From: Zoroaster sp. YZ-2022 | Lineage: Eukaryota; Echinodermata; Asteroidea; Forcipulatida; Zoroasteridae | DNA length: 64,000 nt | Direction: 5' to 3' | NCBI GenBank assembly: GCA_029582265.1 | Contig: CM055823.1 | Span: 10,514,821-10,578,820 of the forward strand | In this document: in pieces, positions 12,047 through 24,900 of the stretch | Position numbering within the stretch: the first letter of the stretch is position 1 | How the letters are laid out: each line of letters begins with the position of its first letter | The notes under the pieces: model-generated | The model's database searches: none | Told to the model about the DNA's origin: nothing | Seen by the model: the letters and a program-made list of their open reading frames with translations, nothing else | Program-made: the position numbers and the translations under genes

Positions 12047-14622
12047 ATTGTTATATGAGGATGACTACCTACATGTGAGCCAAACTGGCCGCTACATAAT
12101 CCTAATTGAAATGAGATGGTCTCAAGTGAGATTCTTTGATGCCTATAATATGTGGATTATTATTATCAATGTATGTACAAATAATACTGGCTAAGATAGA
12201 CTGATTTGTCCAATTATTCAATGCCTAACAACAGCCTCAGTCATGTTTTGATAGGTTCAATATATGCCATCATAATGGATGAATATCAAGTAATTAACAG
12301 GGTTAGAAATCAACCTGTGATAGGTTTAGCTCAATGGTCCACATATTTATGTCCAGTTAAATAGTGTCCAATTGGAGATCATATAACATCTCTAGATTAG
12401 ATGTACATGTGTGTGTAGGTTGCTCCTAATATCTTCTTACCCCGAAAAATACAAATATTGTCAATTATTCAAATAAATATTAGGCTAGCAATATGACCCA
12501 CATAATACAACTATTAAAAAAAAAAATGTCCATTCCATATTAATTTTTTTTTATGCATATTCGCCCCAAACAAGGCTAAAATCGACTCTAGGTACACTCT
12601 AGGTACAAGATGAAGAATAAAAGAGTAAAAAGACTCAAGAGCTGCTGAAAGTGGAACCAAGTTGGATAGACCGATGGAACATTTACCATGATAATATCTG
12701 AAAAACAAACTAAGGCCCTGTCAGAATTAAGCGTTTTTGGCTATGGCTACTGGCTTCATAGGAAGACACAGTGATTTAGCCATAGCCATCATTTTGGATG
12801 CAGCCTAACAGTGGCAGCAGACCTACAGTGTGGAAGTGATTGTAACGATGGTCCCATCTCATCACTAACCAAATTAACAATACGCTTCTGTGCCCTATCT
12901 AATAAAGATAAGTGACACACAGATGCACCAGCCCAGGACTTCATTTTATCTCATTAATTACACAATGTAATAAGCTAAAACATTCATAGGTTAATGTATA
13001 TCTTGGTTCAGAGAAAGTATTTATTCTCGTAGGCACAGTTTTGCCAACATTAACAATGCTGTACCGTCCTTTAAATAATGGATTTTACTTTTTATTTTAT
13101 CACTGTGTGTAACTTTTTGGGGTGGAAATATGTACTTTTGTCTGGGAATATTCAACATCCCAACAAACTGAAACTTGAATTTTCAGGTTTTGTAGCAGAA
13201 TGTTATCTTTGTATAAAAAAGGCTTTTAACATTTTGACAAATCATTTTGTAAAGGTCAAGTAACCAATAGAGAGGTTACTTTTGAAAAGCAAAATAATAC
13301 CTTTTTTCCAAAAATGCATTTTAAAGAAAAGGGCAGCATTTCACATACAATTAACACTTTTTTACTCAAAAGAATTAAAATAAAAAATATTTTATACTAT
13401 TATCATTTCATATCATTTAATATAAACATTAATTTGATTAATCAAATATACAGAAAACTTATATCTTAAATACCTGTAAAAAACCGTTTTTCTTTCTTTT
13501 TGAAATAAATGTTTCTATGTACATGCACCCCATATTGTGTATAACACGCCATGTTATATAAGTCAGACTTTTGGTATATAAATTAATGTTCCATTCCCTG
13601 CAAATTGCTAATTCAGTGAATGCAATATAGATTTGTATCAGAATGGATGCAGTGCACACACTCTACATGTATGTGTATGGCTGTAATGTATCTGTATGGC
13701 TGTAAAAAAATTAATAAATAAATAAAAATAAATAAAATCAGACAATTTAAATGATAGTACACCAGCTGGAATTCTCCACAGCATGAATATTAAGCATACT
13801 TAAAAATAACAAAAAATAAAGTCTAGAACAACAAAACGGGTGGCAAATTCTTCCGACATTTGTTTGTTTGTTTGGGTTTTTTGTTTTTGTTTATGTATTT
13901 TTAAATATTGGTTTCAGTTTTTCTAAATGGTTAGTGCAATTTCAGATAACTGGTTAACCATCCCATCATTAGTCTTAACAATACATCTGTATATGTCAAT
14001 TAACACTGACGGTCATTTTTGCTGGACACACTATGCAGCCATTGTGATTTACTTGTGCAGGTTATTGCACAGTTGTTTATACAAGTCACAAGATCTCCTG
14101 CTTAATTGAAATATTTGTTAAGTTCATTATTTTAAACACAACATTGGTAGTGTATCATTTCCTACAGACTACTCATATCAGTATAATCTAATATTCTAAT
14201 GAGTTGCATTTCTGTTGCTGTAGAACTTACATAGCATTACTGCACACATGGTATTATATGTGCAGAAATTAAGCACGCATACAAATCGCGGCATAAAATA
14301 TAAATTAGTACTTTTTAAACACTATTCACAATAGCCAATGACAGTTTAGACATTCTGATTGTCTTGAACCATTTGAGACCAGTTGAGACTGAATCTAGTC
14401 ACACATGAGCAGAGTATAGAAATGATACAAGACATGTAAAAAATCACTCCCATATACCCTCACTTAGATTAGCCATCTTTGTAATTACGCACTGTACATG
14501 GTGAAACAGTTTCTGTTTTGCTTTAGATATCAGGACGGTATTTCTGAATACAAGTTTAATCGAATAAACCACAAGGCAAATTCACTAGATACACCAATAC
14601 ATTGTTTGGGATGAACAAAGAT

Positions 14623-14805
14623 AAATTAACTAAAGAAGGATTTGAACCTGTAACCTCCTGGTTGACATGCCGGCGCTATACCAACTAAGCCATCTAGCTC
14701 TATATTGGCAGTCAAATTAACTAAAGAAGGATTTGAACCTGTAACCTCCTGGTTGACATGCCGGCGCTATACCAACTAAGCCATCTACATGTAGCTCTAT
14801 ATTAT
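14623..14805 (-). mobile_element. Tandemly duplicated tRNA-like SINE head
   Basis: On the minus strand each unit holds GATGGCTTAGTTGGTATAGC (A box) and AGGTTACAGGTTCAAATCC (B box), spaced as in a tRNA. Two copies lie 91 bp apart and are nearly identical apart from small insertions (ACATGT). The acceptor stem is not complementary, so this is a SINE head rather than a tRNA gene. Confidence 0.65.
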
Positions 14806-14857
14806 TGGCAGTCTCCATATTTTGTCAATATTTTTGTTAGGGGGGTGGTATTTTGTA

Positions 14858-15222
14858 GGGTGCCATGTCCGAGCAGTTAAGTGCATCTGACTTGTGTTCT
14901 GATGGCCGAGTCGTCAGAATGTGGGTTTGAATCCTGGCCGCAACCGTGGTGCTTGTGTCCCTGAGCAAGGCACCTAACTATAATTGCTTCTCTTCACCCA
15001 GGAGTATAAATGGGGACCTTTGAGGACAGAGATGGTAATTGTGTTTGATTAAGCTCGTTGCGCTACACATTTGGCAGCATGGACTGCATACTCCCCAAGG
15101 AGTTCAGATGGTTCTATAGGAATGATATAACTGGCCCGACGACAGGGGTAATAATGTTCATGCGCCATGAGCATCAAACTTGGCAGATACCGGCGCAATA
15201 TAAGTGTCCATTACTATTATTA
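14858..15222 (+). mobile_element. SINE2 copy, diverged
   Basis: The head GCCATGTCCGAGCAGTTAAG, the B box GGGTTTGAATCC, and body words (CTTCTCTTCACCCAGGAGT, ACTCCCCAAGGAGTTCAGAT) are followed by an ATT tail near 15215. Many substitutions separate it from the other copies, so it is an old insertion. Confidence 0.75.
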
Positions 15223-15349
15223 TTATTTACTGAACTAAAGAATGCCATGCAGAATAACGTCAATCACACCCCATGTTATGATATACATGTAACTTAGGAT
15301 GCATCAGCTTGGGGATCACTACAAGAAGATACAACTTATATCATATAAT

Positions 15350-15412
15350 CAAATGGTTCAATGACTTCTGACTTGCGGAGGTCATAGGTTCAAATCCCTC
15401 TCTTATCAATTT
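15350..15412 (+). mobile_element. tRNA-like SINE head fragment
   Basis: AATGGTTCAATGACTTCTGA with the B box AGGTTCAAATCCC and downstream CTTTGTTCATTCCAAACAA, the last matching (inverted) the flank of the duplicated head at 14600. It is a fragment only. Confidence 0.4.
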
Positions 15413-15687
15413 GTCTTTGTTCATTCCAAACAACGTATTGATGTTCCTAGTCAGTTTCCCTTGTGGTTAATTGATTATAATTCCCGCACATTACCTAATG
15501 TAAATAATAAATGTGATAATAACAGCTTTACCTGAATCATCTCATCACAGTGATTTTTACTGATGAGGTGCGACTGACGTCACAAATTGCAACTATCTTT
15601 ATATGTGGATTTTCAATCATAGAAAAAATTGGATTGAACCAAAGTTACCCATAAAAATGACAACTATTGAACCAATTAATTCCTACC

Positions 15688-15962
15688 TCATCTGGGCAAA
15701 TTGCGAAGCCTTTTGAGATCAATGACCTCGCTCCTTAAGGAATCTCTCTCTCTATCCACAGTCAAGAGTTCCTCCTGAAGATGCTCTAATGTCCCCAGGA
15801 GAGATGATCGCTCATTCTCTAAGACATCTAAAGCCTTCTTCATCTGTATAACATGTGAGATCAATTGTTCATTCTCATCTTCCAGCTGGGCAGGTGATAT
15901 TGTGGGGGTTTTATCCTCCAGTAGAACAGAAGATGAAGGAACTTGAGGGATATCAGTCACAC
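15688..15962 (-). CDS. UHRF1BP1L: Exon 14 (terminal): coiled-coil C-terminus and stop
   Basis: It begins after TTTCTACAG with GTGTGACTGATATC, completing a Gly codon from exon 13. It encodes 90 residues: a short Ser/Thr-rich linker, then a heptad-rich helix (EDENEQLISHVIQMKKAL ... LQEELLTVDRERDSLRSEV) and the end RLRNLPR, then TGA. SHIP164 also ends in a coiled coil. GAG|GTAGGA, a donor-like word, follows the stop directly. Confidence 0.85.
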
Positions 15963-18900
15963 CTGTAGAAACAAAAGTATCCACAAGACCAAAAATCATT
16001 TCAGAAATCATGTTAACCCCATGTTGTTTATGTTTTTCATTGTATTTAAATGGGTCTAGGCATTAACTCTTTCCTGACGTCAAGCCGATTCATCGGCTCG
16101 TACGTGCAATGTATTATGCTGATGAGCCGATACATCGGCTTTGACGTCATAACCTGACAACTGGTCTTGTTTTGACTTGTTTTAATAATAATAATAATAA
16201 TAATAATGTGTGGACTTATGTAGCGCACGTATCCACCAACTGAGTGGTGCTCAAGGCGCATTATATTATTACCCCTGCTCATAAGGCTCATAAATCATTC
16301 CTGAAACCATCTCAGCTCCCTGGGGAGTATACAGCTCAATTGCTGCCATTACAGCGCATATAGGGCTAATCAACCAACTCTTCCCTCACAGGTACCCATT
16401 TAACCCCTGGGTGGAGAGAAGCAATTATGGTTAAGTGTCTTGCTCAAGGACACAAGTGTCACGGTCGGGATTCGAACCCACATTCTGCTGCTAACACCAG
16501 AACTTGAGTCCGGTAAGCTAGACCGCTCGGCCACGACAACCAAACATGCAACTAACCAATTCAAGGTCGTTAACTCCCAATGCAAATTAACTAATAAATA
16601 TTGATTATTGACAATGAGAACAGACGAAATACTCTGAATGATCGCGAAGTTGTTCATTGTTAACGTTAATTACACATGAGGTTTACGCACACGTTGTATT
16701 TAAAAATGGCGGCCTCCATGAAACTCACATCAAACGATGTACAACACACGCTATTTTCTTGGAATTATGACATAAGCAGTGATGATGGAGATGATGATGG
16801 AGACAATATTGACTTTGAACACACTGACAGTGACGGAAGTAGTGATTTTCAGATTAAAAACGACAGTAAAAGCTCTGAATCTGAGGTCGTATGTACTGAC
16901 TGCGATAGTGATATAACGATAGGCCTATACTAGCACATGTACCATAGCACCATTGTGTGACCATGACAGCAAACAATGCCCCAGGGTAATTGTGCTCACA
17001 GGACCATCAATTGGGCCAGTAACCACAGCAAAAGGTTGGGTAGGTTGGGTGGGTTGGGTGGGTTGGGTGGGTTGGGTTGGGTGGGTTGGGTGGGTTGGGT
17101 TGGGTGGGTTGGGTTGGGTGGGTTGGGTTGGGTGGGTTGGGTTGGGTTGGGTGGGTTGGGTTGGGTGGGTTGGGTTGGGTGGGTTGGGTGTTTTAGATGT
17201 ACTGTTGTTGTAGTTCATATTATTTAATTTGATTGAAATGCATACTGTAATTTTATTGTATCAATATTTTACCCTGATATTCCATTTTTATGGATAATTA
17301 AATTGAATTGAACAAACTTACTCATAATATCAAAGTCACAACTACTCATACCTTCAAAAGACTGCTCAAGAATTTTCTTTCATCTTATCCAATATTTCCC
17401 AGTTGATTGTATAACATATTTTTGTTTAAGTAACTTGATCACTTTAATTGTGTCTTTAATCAGTTGTAGCCTGTTCATGTTTGTTATGTTTAGTTAAATA
17501 TATATTTAATCGGATTTGCATTGCATCAGATTTGTGTTCTGATGGCCGAGTCGTCTGGGGTGTTGGCGAGGTTAAAAACTCCCGGGAGTTTCCCAGGAAT
17601 ATTTTTCCCGGGAATTGGATCTGTAGTGTGAAAAGGGCTTTATTCATTCATAATGTGCGTACCTTCGATGTGGAAGACTCCATCTGCTGATCGATGTATA
17701 TATACATTAGATAAAGCAAGACACACTGGTTGAGGGCCTGGATGGGTTGGATAGATGGGTGGACTATCATCCTGTAAGATAGAAAGATAAGTCAGCTTTC
17801 AACATCCACAAATAATAAACATTTGGTTGGCAGTCCTGTATGGTGGAAAGCATATCATGATTTAACCCTCCTCCTACATGTACTACTACAAGGGTCAAAA
17901 ATCAGTCAAAATGTTGATATACTTCCCAAGGTATATCTAGTGCAATTAAAAGTCAAACACTGTCAAACCTTACGTGTAGTAAGTACATTTACAGGTCAAA
18001 ATGAGTCGACCGTTTTTGACTGGTAAAAGTGTTGTCTGGTATTGTTCAGGGTGGTCAAAATGCCAGTCAAAACCAGTTAAGAATGCCCCTGTGTGCACAT
18101 TTGTGTCAACAGTCAAAACAGACAGCCGACTGATTTTGACCTCTATAACAACTTCCTACTAAAGTGCAGCTAGAGTAGGAGGGTTAATATGGAATAAGAC
18201 TATCAAAGCCACACCCACTGGAAAAACTCGGACAAAGAAAGGGGGCACCTCCTTATATAACAGTACAATATTTGCCTGTTGTGCACCCCTCCTCCCAACT
18301 CTGCTAAAGCAGCAATACTGTGCACATTTCTTTCAACTCTATACATTTTTTTTGGTTCCCCACCCCCCCCTTTTCATTTGGGGGAGTTCAACATAAACCC
18401 CCCACCCCACCGAATACGCAACTGCAAAGCTAACTTTTGCACATGAGCTTATTAAGCATCAATTCTGCATGCAGCAGGCGCACAGCCACTCAACAAATCT
18501 GGTTGATCAATATGGTTTTTGATTGACAGCTGTCAATCCATAAAGATGTTAACATAGAAGATATTCAAACATAGAAAAGGGTTAACAGAGAAAATGGTAT
18601 GATAAAACATGTAGGTATGATATCAAGAGTAATTTCCATTTGAATAGTTTCTTCCCTAGAACAGCATTACAATGGAACGCCCTTCCAGCTGATTGCTTTC
18701 CACCAACTTACGATCTATTTAAGTTTAAGAAAAAACATCAACAAATGTAATCTTGCTTAAATGGTGGATGGCATATCGCATATATATATGTAACCCCTTA
18801 CACTCTAGTGACTATCTGCGCAGTGCACATCGTAGCCCTCTAGCGGTGAATTTGCACCCAGTGTCTTGATAATAGCCACTTTTGTGTCGTGTGAGCATTG

Positions 18901-21900
18901 TGCGTACACTTAATGTGCGTATGTTATGGTACTAAGTGTGTGCGTACTTCTGCCAGCCAATGGTCGCTGGAGATATTCCTTACGTATGCAGATCAACTGC
19001 AAAATACGCCAAACGCACTATCGCTGCCCTTTCGCCAACAGTGGTCTAACAGCATGTGCCCTCAACAGCTCATGCATGGTGGGAATTGGCCTTGTTTAGG
19101 GTGACTGAGAGTAAATAAATTTAAAAAAATTAAACCGAGCAAAAGGATAGGATGCAGAAAAAAGCATTTCTGGTTTGTACATGTAGGCCTACATATTGTA
19201 TATTATGCAAGCAACAGTACTGTGGTGATACATGTATCACTGCAATTGTTTGTATATATACTTGTCTATACAGGCCCCAGGTTCAATATTACCAGTTCTT
19301 AAACTCCTTCACTGTTCATGTTCAACACAGGTCTCATATTAAATCTTACCAGAAGTTCAATCTTGGAGTTGAATACTTTAATATCCATGGGCATGGCATC
19401 TCCAATTACTTCGTCAATTAAAAAGCTTCCTAGATTGGTCATGGTGGACATACGGAATGTTGTCCCAAGTCCACATACCTGACAAAATGGCAGAACAATC
19501 CAATTCCAATTAACAGTTTATTTCTACATTCAAATTAACAGTTTATTTCTACATTCAAATTAACAGTTTATTTCTACATTCAAATTAACAAAGGCGGCTA
19601 AAATAAGGCAATAGGGACGTAGTCCAAATGCACCTTTACACCTGTGTTACAAATCTGCCTTTTTTTCATAACATGGCAACCAAATCTAACTTAAAATTAA
19701 CAGAACTTACAGCAAACCTCCCTTCCTCAGGAGTCCAAAATAATTAGAATATTATGTAAGCCACAACTGAATTGTACTATCCAGTCTTCCTTACTTTTTA
19801 GTATCCCTTTGAAAGGACATTAAACAGTAATGCAAAGTAAGCTTGGGCGATAACACGATAATATCGAATATCGTGATACCTTTTTTATTCGATTATGATA
19901 TCGAGAACCTTTTTAAGTTATCGATATATCGGCAAATTGCGATTAAAAAATATATCGCGATTAAAAAAAAATCACCATTGTGAGTCAAGTCAGAAATTCC
20001 ATGGAGACTAAATTAGAAGTCTTTTCAGCTTTTGGACGTGAGAAACAAAAGTAAACTACATGTACTTCAGAAGTACATATGTGCTCTGCAAACGAATTTG
20101 CGATTTATCGTGACGCTTGTAGAGGGGTATATACCTGTGGTTATCAGCTCTAAAGCAATCATGCAGGAATGAAAAAACAATCGCGATATTATCAAAAATT
20201 GCGATATATGTTTGCCGATATATCATGGATGAAAAAAATTAATATCGCCCAAGCTTAACCCTAACTCCCTAAGCATTTTTACTAGAAACCTTCCTCAACC
20301 TATCAAATCCCAACACCATGGTTGACTGTTGCTGGTTTACAGTACTCAACCCATCAAACTCCTGGGGGTTAGGCTTAACCCTAACTCCCTAAGCATTTTT
20401 ACTAGAAACCTTCCTCAACCTATCAAATCCCAACACCATGGTTGACTGTTGCTGGTTTACAGTACTCAACCCATCAAACTCCTGGGGGTTAGGCTTAATG
20501 CAAAAAGCTATTTATCTTAGTTCAGGTGTAGTTTACAAACTCATTCTAACAAGTTTCCACCATTTCTCTCTACCAATCCACAGAACTGCCTCACACTGTC
20601 AGTAATAATCTTTGTAAGTTTTTGTTTGTATTGCGAGGATGTATTTCTCATTTTAGTCCCATGGACTATCAAACCTAGCAGATATAGTAGTCTTTCTGTT
20701 AATCCACTAGCCTTAGGATTGTGGTAATTTGAAACCCAGGTTCCTCTTTTTCTTTACCCTCTCCTAGAATTAATTGATGTATCTATTGAGTTTTATTCGT
20801 GAATTATTGGATGATTTGATAGTAATCCCCGACTGTTGCTTCGAAGGGAGGAGGGCCAAAGTACAGTGGTTTAAGACCCAGACATCGGGTCCGATTTTTT
20901 TTTCTGAGATAAATTAAAATAATTGTTTACTTGATTATGAAGATCCAGTTTTAAGAACCAAAATTGCTTTTTTGAAATTTATTACCCTGTTTTTAAGAAA
21001 TTTTAGTTAGCTTGTATAGAATGACATGAGTTAAACAGACCAAAAACACACATCCTAATATTTAAAAAGCATCTGCTAAGGCATATTTCAAATGGTTTGA
21101 GAAAAAAATACTGCTTGTTAATTTTGCTTATTAAATAGTCTTTCGAACTGTAAAAGTATAATGCGGACCGATAATTGTATGATAGTGCAATTATGCTTTG
21201 AAATCTTTAACTAAAATGGCCCAAAAATGTTATTATTTTACAAATTTAGGGTCACACATTTTCAAAATAAGCCAGAAAAGGCCTGGATGGAATGCCATAA
21301 CTTTGTTATATATTGATAGAGTAACTATCCGTTGTGACTAGAAATTTACGGCAAATTAGCACAAATGAAATTTTAAACCCCAAAATACGATTTTTCAGGA
21401 TGCTGTTTTCAACAAAAATGTTGTTTCTGTGACGGGTTTACGTGAAATGTAATTCATCGTAGCGAGAGGGCGCACTACAATTTTCAATTGAATTGCGCCC
21501 TCTCTTGAAAGTGAACTTATTTTTATACAAAATTATCTGCAAAATTTCATGAATGAAGTTTCTGCTGACGTTAAAATACATTTCCTTAGTCCAGAAGAGG
21601 TATGTGCAAATTCTTGGTAATTTTTATAAATGTTTTGACCGTTTTTTGTACTGAAGTGTACTGATGTCTGGGTCATATAGGGTTTTAAACCACTGTGCAA
21701 AGTCATGGTACAACCAAGCCTTTGAGAAGCCCAGCCAGGCCCAGGCTATGTGACCTCCTAATATGTCTTTTGTGAGTCCTAATCCTGTAACAATACAGTA
21801 CCTGCCAATCAACATAACCTGGGCTTCTGGAGGGCCTAGCCCAGCCACGTAGCCCTCATTATAATGGCTGCAGTTGTGAACAAAAGACAGCCGAGGTGTC

Positions 21901-24900
21901 AGTCAAGTCTGCATTAACAATAAGAGCTATTTGAGATCTATTCATTAGTAAATGTCTTTTGTGCTCAACTAGGGGATTACAATGTATATAGACCCACAAG
22001 CCTGGGCAAAAACTAGGGCATTATATAGACCCATAGGCCTGGGCAAAACCTGGGCCTGGCCTGGCTTCTCAAAGGCTTGGCTGTACCATGACTTTGGCCC
22101 TCCTCCCTAAGGTACATGTATGTACATGAAGGGATGATATAGCTTTTGACTAGTGTCCCCGGTAAAAACAATATTGAAAATTGGGAAATGGCACATATTG
22201 GGCTGGATAGCTCAAAGGGTAAAACACTGGTTCAAGTTACAGCTTCAGAATTTTTTGTCTCTCTTATCGTCCAAGAACTTGTACACTTGTCTACATTTAC
22301 CTGTAATTGTAAGAATCCTCTGTCTCCACCCCCTGGAGATAAACTTTCTGCCTTTGGACCACTCTGGAACCTCAACAGCGCTACAGGGACGTTGTCTAAT
22401 TTGTCCGTTTCCTTCTTCTTGTCTAGTTTATTCTTTTTACTGCGGTCACCTAATTGATAAAATTCAACAAAAAAACAATCAAATCAGAATAACAGATAAC
22501 AAAAACAATAAAGACATCTTATGATAACATGTCCAAACCTGTAAATTTACGGTTCTGTGCATCGACTCAACGCCACTAGCTAGAAAATAAACTCAACATG
22601 ATACAAACTTGACCTTGCTACATGTACACGTATACTTCCGAGTCATCAACACGCACAACGCAGTATGCATTTTAATTAACAACACACATGTACATATGTA
22701 GTCTATAGTTTTTACACATGCAGACTGATCTGCTTCTATTTGAGATGTCGGTTTGTGAAATACTATGCAGAATCCATTGTTTCTTGGGAGACAATACTGT
22801 AGACTAGTTATTACAAGACTGGCACACTTTGTGTGAGTAATAGATTTTCTGGTATTAATTGAATTCTCTATTCTAATTCAAATACCAGAAACCGTCGTGT
22901 GCCCGGAAGAAAGATGAACGAAAGTATGACCGGCAAAAGATCGTAAGCAATTAAAGTGCAAAAATATGTTTTAAGTAAACTGAGTGTGAAAGTTTGGTCG
23001 TTTTTCTGCCATTTATAAGTCACTGTAGGAAAGTTAAATTCCGCATAGGAATGGAAAAACATGTCTTGGGAGTAATTCTAGCAACAAATATGTAACAGTT
23101 AATGCCCTACTTTTTTTCAAAGGAGCCATTTTATTGCTTACGACCTTCTACTGGGACAAAAAGTTGTATTTTGTGTGCCCGGAAGAAGGTCGTAGAGAAT
23201 TACGACCTTCTTCCGGGCACACAATGAAACTATATATCCTACTAATGCTACATAGTAGTTATCCAAAAGGGATATCACAGTGTATACAAAATTGTTAAAA
23301 CACTTGTTTAGTACAGTACATGAATTTGTATAAAATGTCACAAAATTATACCTGATGTATGTATATTACATGTAGATATTACATATAACTCTTACTGGCA
23401 TGTGAAACTCTCACTGGAAAGTTTTTGCACAGGTCTGACGTATGTATACATGTACATGTGAACTGAAAACATCTCCTTTTATTTTATAAACAAAGGACAT
23501 GCCCAATGTACAATTTTGACATTTTGAAAAACAGTGTTTCACTGAAACGGTCTTCCCAAGTTAAACAAGGAATACATATGAGAAGAAGCATGGAGTGCCA
23601 TGGCCGAGCGGTTTAGTGCATCGGATTTGTGTTCTGATGGCTGAGTCATCAGAATGTGGGTTCGAATCCTGACTGCGTCCGTGGTGCTTATGTCCTCGAG
23701 CAAGACACTTTACCATAGTTGCTTCTCTCCACCCAGGAGTAAATGGGTACCTGTGAGGGCAGAGTTGGTTGTTGTGTTTGATTAGCCCTATATGCGCCGA
23801 AATGGCAGCAATTGAGCTGTATACTCCCCAGGGAGCTGAGATGGTTTCAGGAATGATTTATGCGCCTAATGAACAGGGGTAATAATGTACAGCGCTCTGA
23901 TACGTCGTATAAGAGCGCTTTAAAAATGCCTCCATTATTATTAAAGTTGTCTTGGATATCTATGAAAACTTTGCACACATATGCATGCTTGTCTTTACGT
24001 TATGTTAATATTCCTAATGCATGTCGCTGAACGTAGATGCAGAACTAAACACAAGAGCTTGAACATTTTTATTTTTATTTTTGTTTTTATTATTATTTTT
24101 TTTTTATATAAAGTATTAAGGTGAACAATAGCTACAATTAGGTATGACCAGGTCATGCACAGATATAGGCAATAAAGCACTATATCAGTAACCCTAATGG
24201 GCCAATCAGTGGTTCACGGCAGCTAATAGGAAAATGGCAAAGAACTCTCTGCTACTTCAAGAATCTAATAGAAGATGTTGATGCAGGTGACCCTTGAAGG
24301 ACTGAATACCATTATTGCTGATCTCTCCACACTACATTGTCTGGGAGTCTGTTCCAGATACGGACCGCAGTGGGGATGAAAGTCCTGCCGGTGGAGTAGG
24401 GAGATTGGTTCTAGAGACTGGTACAGTGAGTGCATGCATTGGCATTGATAGACTACAAACTATAGTTTGTGGTACATGTACATGTACTATGTAGATTTGG
24501 GTGGTCATGTGATGTGTAATAGGCATTGTGATTGGCCATTTGTGATTGGCCATTTGTGATTGGCCATTTGTGATTGGCCATTTGTGATTGGCCATTTGTG
24601 ATTGGCCATTTATGATTGGCCATTTATGATTGGCCATTTATGATTGGCCATAGGTCAAATGCATAGTGACTCAAACTATAAAAACAACTACACTGTATGA
24701 GCCAAGAATTAAAGGGACAGTATCGTCACGATCAACAGGGCATGGAATCGGAATACTAGTTTTAGGTTAACTCAGTAACTGAAAATAATACCCCGCATGA
24801 TAAGGTCATATTACTGTTGCTGCTGCATAAATGAGCCAGTAATTTTCAGTTGCTGCGCTCACCTTAAACTACATGTAGGACACTGATTCCATGCTAAGTG

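Larger units (their letters stand above)
1..15687. other. Gene-free region downstream of the BLTP3-family gene
   Basis: No ORF here shows family resemblance, splice-consistent exons or a coding signature; all are short and most overlap repeats. The region holds the SINEs, MITEs, minisatellites and hairpin listed separately. The stretches 96-590, 1150-1570, 2400-2930, 4020-5050, 5310-6480, 6930-7480, 9000-9770, 11160-11940, 12050-14620 and 15410-15687 contain nothing I can assign beyond AT-rich sequence, scattered ACATGTA words and short pieces of dispersed repeats. No AATAAA is visible on the minus strand in the roughly 690 bases after the gene's stop codon. Confidence 0.7.

Noticed and set aside
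14640..14705. tRNA gene on the minus strand
   Set aside because: Good promoter boxes but no acceptor pairing and a tandem duplicate 91 bp away; taken as a SINE head.
17036..17192. Interstitial telomere
   Set aside because: The words are GGGT and TGGGT with irregular spacing, not TTAGGG.
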